64,000 bases of DNA from Botryosphaeria dothidea. Taxonomy: Eukaryota; Ascomycota; Dothideomycetes; Botryosphaeriales; Botryosphaeriaceae. The notes beneath the pieces are model-generated. The model was not told where the DNA came from. It saw only the letters and a list, made by a program, of their open reading frames with translations, and made no database searches. A program made the translations under genes and the position numbers. The stretch is from positions 620,001 to 684,000 of the forward strand of contig WWBZ02000010.1 in assembly GCA_011503125.2 (NCBI GenBank). The letters are read 5' to 3'. Below, in pieces: positions 12,403-22,449 of the stretch (positions are counted from its first letter, which is position 1; every line of letters starts with the position of its first letter).

Positions 12403-13880
12403 CGTTTCCTAAAGATTTGAAAGTTGAGGAATGAATTAATGAAGGGGACTAGGCGGTGGGTCTCTTATAGCCAACCTTGCTGTGAAAGACGGGTAAAACC
12501 CGCATCGAGAGACATTTGGTCTCGGGCCCCCAGTTCCAAGGCACAGGACGCGCCTCGCCTCTAAATAATCCTAAGAATAGCCCTCGAAAGAAACAGGGGT
12601 TTTTATAGCCGGAGTTCACGTCAATATTGTCCTATTTCATGTTAGCATACGAGCCGGCGCCCGTCCGCCCTCTATTAACGGTCGCTATAGCGGCGAGATA
12701 AGTCTTCGAGACGGACTGATCGATGGTTTGCTTTTATTTGGCTCTCTCTTATGTTATCTCTGACGTAAGCTTGGCGGCAAGCTTAGGTCCATCCCGGAGA
12801 GGAAGCTAGAGTACTGGCTTAGGTAATCCTTGTGGCGTGGAGCTAGCAATATGTTTCTCCAGCGTATGGTCACCAGCTAAAGAGCGCTTGGGCGTGTTTT
12901 ATAAGGTCAGCTGCGATGGACACCGTAGAGTCGGCTGAGTTGAACCGCGGTGGCCTATGGAGTCAGTCTCTCTTACGCCTCGTGATTCGTATGCCTTGTG
13001 GACTACTGGAAGAGAGGAAAGAAAATAGAAGCTACTCTTAACACGCCAGCATCTGGGCTGGGCTGGGCCGACGGACGGCTTCTTCACCGCGTCAGGCTCG
13101 CGCTCTTCCGCCCAAGTCCTATCTTCCAGTTAAAATGGGGGAGCGCCGCGACCCGCTACAAGGGCATCTTCGGCCTGCCATGGCACGGCGATAGCCATGA
13201 ACACGAGACCATTACTTGGCGGCGTTGCGTGGGATGGATAGTTGATGTACGAGGTCGTTCGACAGGGAGACAGGCAGGTAGCCAGGCACCGGGCGTGGAG
13301 ATGGGGGAAAGGAGGCCCTCTGGCCGACTAATGGGTAAGGGTAGGGGTGGGCGGGGAGGCAGGCGGTCTGTCGGTTTTGATGGATCTGGGCGGGGGACGG
13401 ATGGGAAACAATCTTTTCATGTCTGGCCGGAATGGGACCAGAGTTGTCGGCTGACTCACTGGCACGTCGTGGATGATTGAGCTTTTCGGTGCGGGATTTG
13501 TTGCTGAGCGTGGTAAAAGAAATCATGGCATCCATCTCGTCGATGCCACCAATGAGGTGCGGTCTCGATCAACTCGGGGAAGCTAAAATTGAGAAGAATC
13601 AAATAGTGGGAGTAGTAATTCTGGTTGAATCTGGTATTAGCCAGACCTCCATGCTAAATAATTTCAATGCGTACCACATGACTCTAGGGCGGGCATAGCT
13701 GACATGAGCTGCGAGATACTTGTATCCAAAAAATTCCGTAAATGATGGTGGACGTAGGGGTATCGCTTGAACGCTATAATTGAAAGAAGAGACAAAAAGA
13801 AAAGAAGAAGAAATAGACATACGAAGGCCCTATCCCGATAGGAGGGAAGTCCTAGTGGCTTTGCTGGCCTGCTGAGTCAG
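12403..13880. other. Intergenic, no supported gene
   Basis: The region upstream of the coiled-coil relic contains ordinary mixed-composition DNA. Overlapping frames at 12998-13535 on both strands are Gly/Arg/Pro-rich products of GC-rich DNA and are not convincing genes. Confidence 0.5.
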
Positions 13881-13884
13881 TGCT

Positions 13885-14690
13885 TAATGTCGTTCTCGCC
13901 TAATAGTCGTGTAGAGCCCCCTCGACGAATCCGCGGTCACCCTCCAGCCAGATGGCTGTGTTACCCAGCCCGGGCAGACTACTGTAGAAGTCGGATAATC
14001 GGGAGTATTGAAATATGACCACGGCTGGAAGATGTCGCCTACGTGCTGGTCGACAGGGAACCTTGGCGTCGAATTTGGCGTCGCGAGAGACCGAAGAGCC
14101 GATCTCAGAGGGTTCCACTGCTGCCGAGGCCGCTGTCTAAAGGTCTGCTGGACAGACGTGCGCCGCCAGTGCTGCTGCCGATGCCGTTGTCGACGACCCT
14201 GCTGGCGGTCCTGCCGGGGGGCCTACCAGCTCTGCCGGCGGGCCGGGGCTTCGGGGTGCAAGCGGGGGGCGGTTTGTGCTCAATGGCCATGACTTTTTTG
14301 ATTTCGGTCGGGTCGGTGGATAGTGGGGGTTTGGCGGCTTGGCGGGCGGGGGGATGCGGCTCTGCGGCGATGATGGATGCGATGATGGTGACTATTGGTG
14401 GGATGCGAAGCGAGGGCGGCTGTTTTCCTGTTGTCGCGCAGACCCGACTGATGCCGAACCACGCTAGGCCCAAACTGCAAGCGAAGCGAAGCGAAGCGAA
14501 GCGAAGCGAGGCTGAGTCAGGCGCGACGCGTTTCGACGCGTTTCCGAGCGCCCGTGCCCTCGCGTCAGGGCGGGGGACCAAGTCACCTCCATTCCTCTCT
14601 CCACACTCCCCCACCTCTTCCATCCACCCCATCCCATACCCGCCACTTAGCCAAGTACTCTCCAATCGCTCGTCGTTGCAGCGCATTTGC
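13885..14690 (-). other. GC-rich open frames, possible unrecognised gene
   Basis: Both strands are open here because the DNA is GC-rich. A minus frame of 193 codons (14686-14105) is Pro/Ala-rich. A second minus frame over about 14090-13890 has a more protein-like composition (contains FPVDQHVGDIFQPWSYF). They could be two exons of one hypothetical gene, but no clear splice pair or homology supports it. Confidence 0.2.
14481..14510. repeat. (GCGAA)n microsatellite
   Basis: Five exact GCGAA units followed by one GCGAG. It lies inside overlapping GC-rich open frames and probably explains why they look long. Confidence 0.9.
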
Positions 14691-14810
14691 TAAAAAGCAC
14701 AGGTTGTCGTCACCCGTCGACTCGCTGCGCGTTCCTTCCATCTTCCGTTCCTCTCCCGTCCCTGCTCCGCTCGCCAGAGGTCAGTTTCCCTCTTCTGTCA
14801 ACCGACAAAA

Positions 14811-14856
14811 AGTCAAGGCTGCTTGCGCATTCAAAAGCCTGGTTGGGCGGTTGGGG
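14811..14856 (+). repeat. Bipartite motif copy 1
   Basis: GTCAAGGCTGCT, 10 bases, then AAAGCCTGGTTGGGCGG. First of eight copies of a motif with consensus GAGYCAAGGCTGCT plus a variable spacer plus AAAGCCTGGGTGGGYGGG. It lies just upstream of the tandem duplication. Confidence 0.7.
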
Positions 14857-14923
14857 TAGGTGGCGGCATTATCGCACCCTCGCTGGGCGGGCCTGGCAGA
14901 CTGACGACAATGCAAGCGGACAA

Positions 14924-15127
14924 CTGCTGGGGGTCTGTAGGGGCGTGTTCTTCTAGACACGCCGCCGTTCTACGAGTCCTCTGCGTCGCTGCGGGTGTGG
15001 AGAGCGACTTTGAGCAGGCCGGCCAACGCCGGCCTGTAGGGACCTGAAACGGTCGCCGTTCACAGAATCCTCCCACTAGTGGCACGCGGAGAGATCATCG
15101 TGAGCAGGTTATGCTTCGTGCACCCGG
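14924..15127 (+). repeat. Tandem duplication, unit 1
   Basis: The last 167 bases (14961-15127) match 15180-15346 with three substitutions, and the flank from 14924 matches more loosely. A perfect 9-bp hairpin (CAGGCCGGC, loop CAAC) lies at 15015-15036. No family is recognised in any frame. Confidence 0.85.
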
Positions 15128-15144
15128 TGGAAGTGCCTGAGCGG

Positions 15145-15346
15145 CTGCTGGGAGTCTGTAGGGTCCTGTTGCTCAACAGGCCGCCGTTCTACGAGTCCTC
15201 TGCGTCGCTGCGGGTGTGGAGAGCGACTTTGAGCAGGCCGGCCAACGCCGGCCTGTAGGGACCTGAAACGGTCGCCGTTCAGAGAATCCTCCCACTAATG
15301 GCACGCGGAGAGATCATCGTGAGCAGGCTATGCTTCGTGCACCCGG
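15145..15346 (+). repeat. Tandem duplication, unit 2
   Basis: Second copy of the preceding unit at an offset of 219 bp, separated from it by a short unmatched spacer. The hairpin is repeated at 15234-15255. Near identity indicates a recent duplication that has not been mutated. Confidence 0.85.
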
Positions 15347-15414
15347 CATGAGCTTTGAGCGCTACCGACACTTGTCTATCAGCTATGCCACCGGCCCGTT
15401 TTTGCGAGAGTGCG

Positions 15415-15470
15415 GAGCCAAGGCTGCTCGGAATCTCAACGATTTGCAAAGCCTGGGTGGGAGGGTTTCC
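15415..15470 (+). repeat. Bipartite motif copy 2
   Basis: GAGCCAAGGCTGCT, a 19-base spacer, then AAAGCCTGGGTGGGAGGG. Longest spacer among the eight copies. Confidence 0.7.
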
Positions 15471-15740
15471 CGGCGTGGCATCGCCCGCCAGGGGGCACAC
15501 TCTCTAATCGATGCTTCTTAGAAAGCTAACATGCATTGCAGGGCCATGACTTCTTCCAACTCTCGGGTGGTCGGCACAACAGCAGCTTCGAAAGCCCTGG
15601 TCGAGGACACCCTCTGCTGCGTGCAGTGGAGGTCGGAAGCGGGCCATGTCGGGTGCCTTACATCCACGTTTCCCGCGACATCGTGCCGCGTCTCCTGCAA
15701 GATCGGCTTCGACAGTGTAAGCCAAGAGGCAATTTTCCGC

Positions 15741-15838
15741 GGATACACTACCGTCGGCGCGTTGCGACGCGTCACGCGTCGCCAGGCCCAACAACCCTAC
15801 TTTCGCGCCCTCCACGCCGGTAGACCAACGAGACAGCG
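15741..15838 (+). repeat. Inverted diverged copy of the LINE ORF1-like 5' coding region
   Basis: Starts GGATACACTACCGTCGGCGC and continues with similarity through to about 15838. It matches, in opposite orientation, the start of the minus-strand gene at 16292-16209. Both encode GYTTVGA. The copies have diverged clearly. Confidence 0.6.
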
Positions 15839-15844
15839 TATAAG

Positions 15845-16319
15845 TCACGCAGCGACAATACCCAGACTGCCGTTCGCAGGTGTTGGCGGTCCCCCTCGGA
15901 GCATGTTTGCGTACGTGGCGTTGATCTGGGACTGTGAGCTTAGGTTCCTTCGCATGGACTCCACCAGCGCGGCAATCTGCTTTTCCATCTTCCCCGTTCG
16001 CTCTTCTATCTTGGCCTGCGTCTCCTCGGACGTCTCGAGCACGCTGCGCAAGCGCCTGATCTCTTCTTCGTTTCTGGTCACCTGCTCTACGAGCTCTTCG
16101 TTTCGCAAGGCGGACCGGTTGTTCTGCGTGACAATGACATTGAGGAAGCTAATCACATCGCCTAGGGTCGAATCGCTAGGGGGATTAGATACGGTAGTCG
16201 TGGGAGCCCTGCGCTGCCCCGTTGGTTTGCCGGTGTAGAGGGCGTAGTAGTCGGTTTGTCGGGCCTAGAGACGCGCCAACGGTCGTGTATCCGCCCCCAC
16301 CATGTTCGTCCGCCGACAT
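15845..16319 (-). pseudogene. LINE ORF1 (gag)-like N-terminal fragment with a frameshift
   Basis: ATG 16319 opens MSADEHGGGGYTTVGA. The frame shifts once near 16215 and then reads through a strong coiled coil (EELVEQVTRNEEEIRRL; KMEKQIAALVESMRR) to a segment containing YANMLRGG, then stops at 15845. A Ser/Thr/Pro-rich head, a coiled coil and a short YA..L segment are what I recall for ORF1 of fungal LINEs of the Tad type. No zinc knuckle remains. A different coiled-coil gene is possible. Confidence 0.4.
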
Positions 16320-16618
16320 TGTAGGGCCGAGGAATTCGAGTTCGCGAGTGATTTCTTCTATTTCCACAGTGCTGGGCTGAGAAGTGGAGCGAAGCTAATT
16401 GAAGAGTGGTAAAGCGTCAAGTCTCCTTGAGGACAAATCGGATTGGGCCCAACCCCTTATTAGGTAAGATAGAATTCTGGAGTACGGAACGGAATATCGC
16501 AAGCACCGGTGCTCGTACCTGCACGGCCCTGAAAAAAAAATCATTGCGGTGAGCAACCCCTCCCGCTGCCGGATCAGTAACACAGCTTCCTAGCTTTCCA
16601 CCAAGATCTGGTGTGCGT

Positions 16619-18301
16619 ATGAACATGGAGTTCCAAACAGAGAGGAATCGGCGCTGCCCTGATCTTCCAGTTGAGATGTGGGATACCATCGTATCGTATG
16701 CGGACCAGGGTTCAAGGAAACAGCTTCGCCTCTGTTCTAAAACGCTAAGCCATATTACCACTCCACATTGTTTCCGAATAATACGATTCGAGGTGCGAAG
16801 GAGAAGCTTAATGCGGCTCTTCGCCATTGCCTTTCGGAAAGATCTCGCCCAGAACGTCACAGCCTTGATTCTCCAACGGACAGAATTCCTTCGGAATTAT
16901 CGAAGCTTTGAGAGGTGGCAGAACGCTCTGGTATTTCCTAAAGAATCCCAGCCAAGGCCCTCCCCACCAAGCTCACCCAAAAATAATGGCGAGCTACACT
17001 TAAGCGGTGACAGCGAGGAGGAAGAGGTGGATGATAGCCTTGGCGGAGAAGGTACGGACGTGGGTAGCGAGTGGTCTGATAGCTCAAGTGCGGTACAGTT
17101 GTCGTCGGACTCAGAGCCTAGGATGACGCGGATGGAATGGCTTGCCCTATCTCTAGAAGAGAAGCAGCAGCTCTACCGAGAGTATGAGGCCGACCGGCTT
17201 GCATCGCGCGCATTCGCTAAAGGTCTACGATTCCGCGCTTTAGGCAGCAAGCAGGCGGGAAAACCAGCCTTCGCCGCACACGCACGCGCCGTAGCCCAGC
17301 ACCAGTCAGCTAACGTTCTTTTCGATCAAGCTATTGCAAGGCTAGTCTGTGTCAAGGAATTCCGCCTCGATAGGCTTGCGAGATCGCCTTGGAGACGTCT
17401 AAGATGGCGTAGAGACGACATCTACCTCTACCAAGATGAGGACGACGAGGATGAAACCTTACAGTTATCATATACACTACGAGCCCTTGGATGCGCAAGC
17501 TACTTCTACAAAAACATTCGTTCGCTCGACATTATCACTACAGGACCAGCATTTTGGACCGCGGACGGCCTACGCCGGCAATGGGAAGAGGCCGCAGGCG
17601 TCCACAGTGGTTGGACAGCCGTAAGCCTTGACGAATTTGCCAGGCAGGTCTTTATCATAGAGCATACCTTCGTCCACCTGACAAAGCTTAAGTGCGCGAT
17701 CCGCGCATCTTCCTGGGATTTTCGTCAGTTGGTCCCAGCATTTGCCAACTTTCTTCTTGGCACGGAAGGTCTAGAGTCAGTAAACGTTCGTATCGTTCGA
17801 ACCGACTTTACAATTGGAGTAGCATATCCTCCATCTGACGAAGAGGTAGCAACGGACCTACTCGCTCACTTGGACTCAATTCATTGGCCAAGGATTCGAG
17901 AACTCAGCCTCTCGCTCACCACGACTGAGGAGACCTTTCTAGCATTTCTATCTAGATTGGCCCGGACTCTACGGTATCTCTCGCTCACATTTGTGAGGCT
18001 GGCTCCAGTTACAGGATCCTGGGAGTCTACTCTCGCTAGAATGTCGCACCTCCTTAAACTCGAGGATGTGTCTCTTTTAAAGCTATGGGATGACGATAGC
18101 GGTACTGCACCTGAAGGCCGCAAGGTCTTGGATTTTGAAGCTTCCGAATGGAACTGGGATAAAGAGGAGATATGTTACGACCACTACCATGCGGCGATCC
18201 GCGCCTACCTCCTGAGGGAGACGAATACACTACCTCAGCTTCGACCAAATAGCTTTCTCGACCAGCATTCTTGCGAGAACGGACAAAGACGGGGTCAGTA
18301 A
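16619..18301 (+). CDS. F-box domain protein, intact, single exon
   Basis: A 560-residue open frame from ATG 16619 (an in-frame GTG at 16613 is a less likely start). Residues about 13-50 (CPDLPVEMWDTIVSYADQ.. LRLCSKTL) form an F-box, the Skp1-binding motif of SCF ubiquitin ligases. An acidic Ser/Glu-rich linker follows (about residues 118-165), then a basic helical section with ALSLEEKQQLYREYEADR, and a C-terminal half with repeated Leu-rich segments of the fungal F-box/LRR-like type. No premature stop, so it contrasts with the mutated neighbours. Expected role: substrate receptor for an SCF E3 ligase; the substrate cannot be inferred. Confidence 0.8.
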   Translation: MNMEFQTERNRRCPDLPVEMWDTIVSYADQGSRKQLRLCSKTLSHITTPHCFRIIRFEVRRRSLMRLFAIAFRKDLAQNVTALILQRTEFLRNYRSFERWQNALVFPKESQPRPSPPSSPKNNGELHLSGDSEEEEVDDSLGGEGTDVGSEWSDSSSAVQLSSDSEPRMTRMEWLALSLEEKQQLYREYEADRLASRAFAKGLRFRALGSKQAGKPAFAAHARAVAQHQSANVLFDQAIARLVCVKEFRLDRLARSPWRRLRWRRDDIYLYQDEDDEDETLQLSYTLRALGCASYFYKNIRSLDIITTGPAFWTADGLRRQWEEAAGVHSGWTAVSLDEFARQVFIIEHTFVHLTKLKCAIRASSWDFRQLVPAFANFLLGTEGLESVNVRIVRTDFTIGVAYPPSDEEVATDLLAHLDSIHWPRIRELSLSLTTTEETFLAFLSRLARTLRYLSLTFVRLAPVTGSWESTLARMSHLLKLEDVSLLKLWDDDSGTAPEGRKVLDFEASEWNWDKEEICYDHYHAAIRAYLLRETNTLPQLRPNSFLDQHSCENGQRRGQ

Positions 18302-18452
18302 AGAAGTTGTACATACGTTTCTGTTCCAGTTTTTTAGTAGATAACTGGGCTAAAATGCGCAGCATATCCTTGCGTGCCTAGGGAGAGACAAACGAAGATG
18401 TAGAAGACTCTGATCTCTGAAGGTAGTAACTATTGTGGCTTAAATACATGAC

Positions 18453-18507
18453 TGTTGGGTACAAATTGGGTAGATGTTGGGTAGATATTGGGTAGACATT
18501 GGGTAGT
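18453..18507. repeat. Short minisatellite, TTGGGTAGAYR unit
   Basis: About five units of 11-12 bases built on TTGGGTA, just downstream of the F-box gene. Too short and irregular to be telomeric. Confidence 0.8.
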
Positions 18508-18995
18508 AAGTAGGGAGCACGGAGCAGGTTGGGTAGCAGGTAGGTGCCTAAATTGCCACCGTATGCCCAAGTAATGCCTAAACCGTTACACCTCCTCTAT
18601 ATCTATCTTTCGCTGCGCTTTAGCCTCCAGAATGAGCTCATCTTGCCGCGATGTTAATATTCCTCCAACGTCCACGCGAGGTCTAGATTATAGCCAATCA
18701 GAGCAGAGAGAATGGGAAAGAGGGCTGCTTCCCATATAGCATAGGCCTTAGGCAGGCGTGGCATCTACAAGGGCTTAGGTACCTACATGATTCGCGAATT
18801 TGCCAAGAACGATAAATAAAAAAAACGTGTTTGAGTTTGTTCGCTTTATAACTCGCGCGGATGCGTATAGCGTAACGTGTGGTGCGTCACTAGACGTCTG
18901 ATCGCTCGGTTCGGAGCACGTTAACGAAAGGCTGAGGCGCGAAGCTGAGTAGGTGGATGGGTGACGTATTAAGGGGTGATCGCACCTGCTACACG

Positions 18996-19029
18996 ACGCG
19001 TCGGTAACGCGTCTTGACCCCATACGCGT
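18996..19029 (+). promoter_or_regulatory. Three ACGCGT boxes upstream of the PRiA4_ORF3-type gene
   Basis: ACGCGT occurs at 18996-19001, 19007-19012 and 19024-19029, about 170-200 bp before the ATG at 19196. ACGCGT is the MluI cell-cycle box bound by MBF (Mbp1/Swi6-type) in fungi. The cluster suggests, but does not prove, cell-cycle control. Confidence 0.35.
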
Positions 19030-19195
19030 CGCTTGACCCCGCCATCTCAGCAAACCTTTGCGCCTTCGTTTGCAAAAGCTTATTACTGCTTGCTTATCAA
19101 GCTCCCGCCCGTTTCCCGTAGGTATAAGACCCTACCACCCCTCTTAGTTTCGATCTCAGCATTTTGACAAGCCTTCCGACCGGCAGGTTTTAACC

Positions 19196-20127
19196 ATGCC
19201 GCCCCACAGCGACCTTGAGGACACATACATCCTCCATGTACGACTCGCTCACACCAAAGATCCTACCATCTCACGCGTCCTCTGCGTCCCCGCGGACCTC
19301 GAGTTCAACCTCTTTCACCTCGTCTTGCAAGCAGCCTTCGGCTGGGCCGAGACCCATCTGTACAAATTCACCGTTTCTAAGCCACTGCCTCGCGGCCAGG
19401 TAATCTCGGATTGGTCCCAATCATGGTTTTTTTTTTCGGTCTCCCGGCGGTAGCTGACTGACCCGCGCCACACCTCTAGGAACGCACCCGCTTGATGCCC
19501 TTGGAGAACGACCTCCTCACCATCCACGACTCGGACGAGGGCTGGGACGACGAAGAGCCCATGCTAGCCGCCATGGCCCGCCTCACCGGCCGCCCTCCGC
19601 CACCCACAATTCCGAAGGCACTGGCGTCTGAGCGTACGCTCGCCAGCGTATTTGCGGATCCGCAGTTTGCGAACGGCAAGGCGGAGGTGGTGTACGAATA
19701 CGACTTCGGCGACGGCTGGTACCACGAGATAACCCTCCTCGGAAAGGCCGAAGGCGACTTTGCGCGGAAGCAGATTGGCAAAGGCGTGCCCGTCGAGGGT
19801 CAGATGACGTGGTGTGTGGCTGGCGAGGTAAGTTTGGATCATATCCCCTCCCCCTCCCTCACATCTCTTTCCTTTGAAAATAAGCCGCACGAGGCCTGCA
19901 AGTGATGTACGCTGACCAGATAGGGCCATCCATGTGCGGAAGACGCTGGTGGCCCGAGTGGATGGGAAGAGGTGAAGCGGGCCTTTGCGGGCAGTACGGA
20001 GCCGCGAGCGGCAGAGCTGCGAGAATGGTACACGACGTATTGTAGCAACGGAGACCGCGAGGGGCTGAACCCATGGAAGTGGGATATCTTCGAGGTGAAC
20101 CAGCGCCTTGCGAGCCTGCACTGTTGA
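19196..20127 (+). CDS. PRiA4_ORF3-like domain protein, three exons
   Basis: Exons 19196-19399, 19480-19827 and 19924-20127 join in phase 0 to give 251 residues. Introns have clean ends: GTAATC..CTCTAG and GTAAGT..GATAG. The protein shows the pattern of the plasmid pRiA4b ORF-3 family (Pfam PF07929): LHVRLAHTKDPTISRVLCVP at the N-terminus, FHLVLQAAFGWAETHLYKF, and later YEYDFGDGWYHEITLL and CAEDAGGPSGW. The family is widespread in bacteria and fungi and has no settled function. The gene is intact and compact, with a possible cell-cycle-box promoter. Confidence 0.85.
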
Positions 20128-20449
20128 GCTGGTGTAACGGCGGGCCTCTGCCACCAAGGATCCAAACAGCAAAGAGGGCGGAAACCTATCGGAGGGATTT
20201 TCCTTGAGTGGGAACAAGACGAGGGTAAGAACGAGGTAAGTAAGTATCGCGACTGAGCACTTCGTGTGCGAAGGCATTGTTACCAATAGAGTCCAAATTC
20301 TATCGTTGAAGTTGACCACGAAGGTCAAAGCTGTCTAAGGAGTCTGGTTTATATACATGTAGGAGGATTGGTACAATCTATACGCTTAGTAGCGATAGAG
20401 TGCTCACTAACTGATCGAGAGGGTCCAACTGCGCGGTTGGCTCAGTTGG

Positions 20450-20450
<1 letters not shown>

Positions 20451-20490
<40 letters not shown>
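20451..20490. repeat. (GAT)13 microsatellite
   Basis: An uninterrupted trinucleotide run in noncoding DNA about 320 bp downstream of the PRiA4_ORF3-type gene. Confidence 0.95.
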
Positions 20491-20492
<2 letters not shown>

Positions 20493-20899
20493 TTCATAGT
20501 CCGTCCCAGCCGCCGATAGCAGCTATGAGGCATGCGACCAGCTCTACCGCACCCGCCAGGCCATCTAGAGCCTAATCGGATTGGCGGAGTCCGGCCTGCT
20601 CTCTACTTACTCTGTATGCCTCTACGTACATGTCTCTTGGCGCTACAGTCTTCCCGCAACGTCAACAATCTTTGTAAACTACTCCGTCTTCCTCTAGTGT
20701 CAAGCTTTGTACTATAATTATAATATTACTCCGAATTGTCTAAGGAGCTTAGTTGCCGTCATAAACTTTGCTACTGCTATGGCTATGCTCCGCTAGCTTA
20801 GTAGCTTCCTTAAATCTGCCGTCCATCGACCCTTGCTATTCTCATCCGGCGTACGGAAGGTAAGTCTTTGTTTATTGAATCGGCTACTATTGGAATGTT

Positions 20900-21100
20900 A
20901 ATGAACAACGATGATCCATTGATGATTAGCATGAGGAGGAAGAGGGTAGGTGACCCGCTTGCCTCTTATACAAGTGAATGTGGTGTTGAACAAATGGGTT
21001 GTTTGTATAGGGAGTGAAGTTCATCGTAAATTGGCATGAGGAGGAGGAGGGTAGGTGACCCGGTCCCTCTTATATAGTAGCTATATAACAAATTTTCGGT
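20900..21100. repeat. Two partial copies of a copia LTR
   Basis: Two successive segments share AACAACGATGATC, GCATGAGGAGGA and GGGTAGGTGACC with the LTR at 57437-57595. They are internal pieces; LTR ends and target duplication are not visible. Confidence 0.55.
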
Positions 21101-22449
21101 GTTGACCCTTAGTTCGATCAGACCCTGTTCCTCCCAACAGGGCCTTATACTAACGGTTCTATAGGTAAAGCTGATAGCTTAAACAAGCACCTAGAACCTG
21201 GTTCTCGATTGCAGCTCCGGGGTGTCTTCATTCACATTCCTAAGAGCAGCGACCTAACGTTCCAGCTCGATTTTGTGGAGCGACCGGAGTATCTGAGCCC
21301 AGAAGACTTTGTGCGAAAGCTTCAAAGCCCCTACTAGACAAAGTTGCCGCCGTACGCTACTCGGATGCTACGAAAATAGACGAAAAGGACATACAAGCGA
21401 TTCTCCTAGGCTATAAGACATTATCTTCCGGGGTACACATCGAGTGGGAGAGGCGCACAACTCCGCCGAAGAGATACAAAGACGATTCTATATTGCGTAG
21501 TCTCCGTCAACACTTCTAAGACCTTAGAAATTGCTAGGAAACTTAGCCCGAGAAGGACTCCGTTGCGGGTGAAGAGTAGTAGTGAGGCGAGAAAGGTTAG
21601 TAAGGACGCGGTCTTCAGCTTACTTAGACTTTAGTTGGCGATACTTAGGGAATTTAAGTGACTGTAATTGTATGAATCTATGCTTACTATAGCTCTGACA
21701 CTGCTTTCGCATGTCTATTGTGCTACGGTCGCGCCGGTAATTGGTGGGTAGGCACGGTCTTTGCTGACTACCCCGCAAACAGTTAGTATGCGTCGCCGTA
21801 AGTCTCTCAGATTCTTGCCGGCGACGTACGCTAACTCCTTACAGGACCCCGGCTACTAGTCGCTGCGGCGCGGTCTTACGGCGTGTCAACGCTGCGCTAT
21901 AAGGTGATTCATCGCCGCGTACTTCCGCACTTTCGCGTTTCCTCCGCTACTTCCTCCGCTCAACATGGCCCCTCTAACGCGCGGTATGCGGTCTTTAGAG
22001 CTTCCCTCCGACTACAAAAGCAATATCGCAGAGATTCTATCTTAAGTAAAGGTAAAGAACTATTCTAAGAGTTCTAATACTTTAACTTATAATATATCGT
22101 GTAGCAAATTATTGAATAATTAAACCACTTAGCGATGGAAGTCGAAGAACAAAGTATCGAGGAGTTGGCATAGAAGCTCAAAAATTATGCGATAAAGCTA
22201 GTGCACAGTACCGGCGGTCTTATAAAGGCCATTGGCGATTAGAAAGCTCAGCCACGTTCTCTATCAGGATCAATATCGGTGCCTCAGCCAAAGTCAGAGT
22301 CTCGGCGGAGACTAGGACCGCGTCCTAAACCGCAACCGCGCCCTAAAACCAGACCCACAGACGAAGCCATCGACGTCAGAAGCACTATCCAAATCGGGAC
22401 CACAGTTAGTGTCAGAGTCGGAACCACAGTCAGAATCGGATCCACGATA

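Larger units (their letters stand above)
20128..22449. other. Mutated repeat debris, no intact gene
   Basis: Apart from the microsatellite and LTR pieces listed separately, this stretch contains short protein-like reading stretches broken by TAG/TAA (for example DFVERPEYLSPEDFVRKLQ near 21270-21330, and a frame from ATG 22136 with stops where Gln or Trp codons are expected). It looks like old RIP-mutated insertions. I cannot assign a family. Confidence 0.5.

Noticed and set aside
12998..13535. Overlapping plus and minus frames of 160 and 107 codons
   Set aside because: Low-complexity Gly/Arg and Ser/Pro composition, no homology or splice support.
14043..14693. 216-codon plus-strand frame
   Set aside because: GC-rich region open on both strands, spans the (GCGAA)n repeat, no recognisable protein features.
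18440..18480. Possible further copy of the solo-LTR family (GGCTTAAATACATGA)
   Set aside because: Match limited to about 15 bases, with no LTR ends or target duplication.
19564..20328. 254-codon minus-strand frame
   Set aside because: Shadow of the PRiA4_ORF3-type exons; it also crosses their introns without any change in character.
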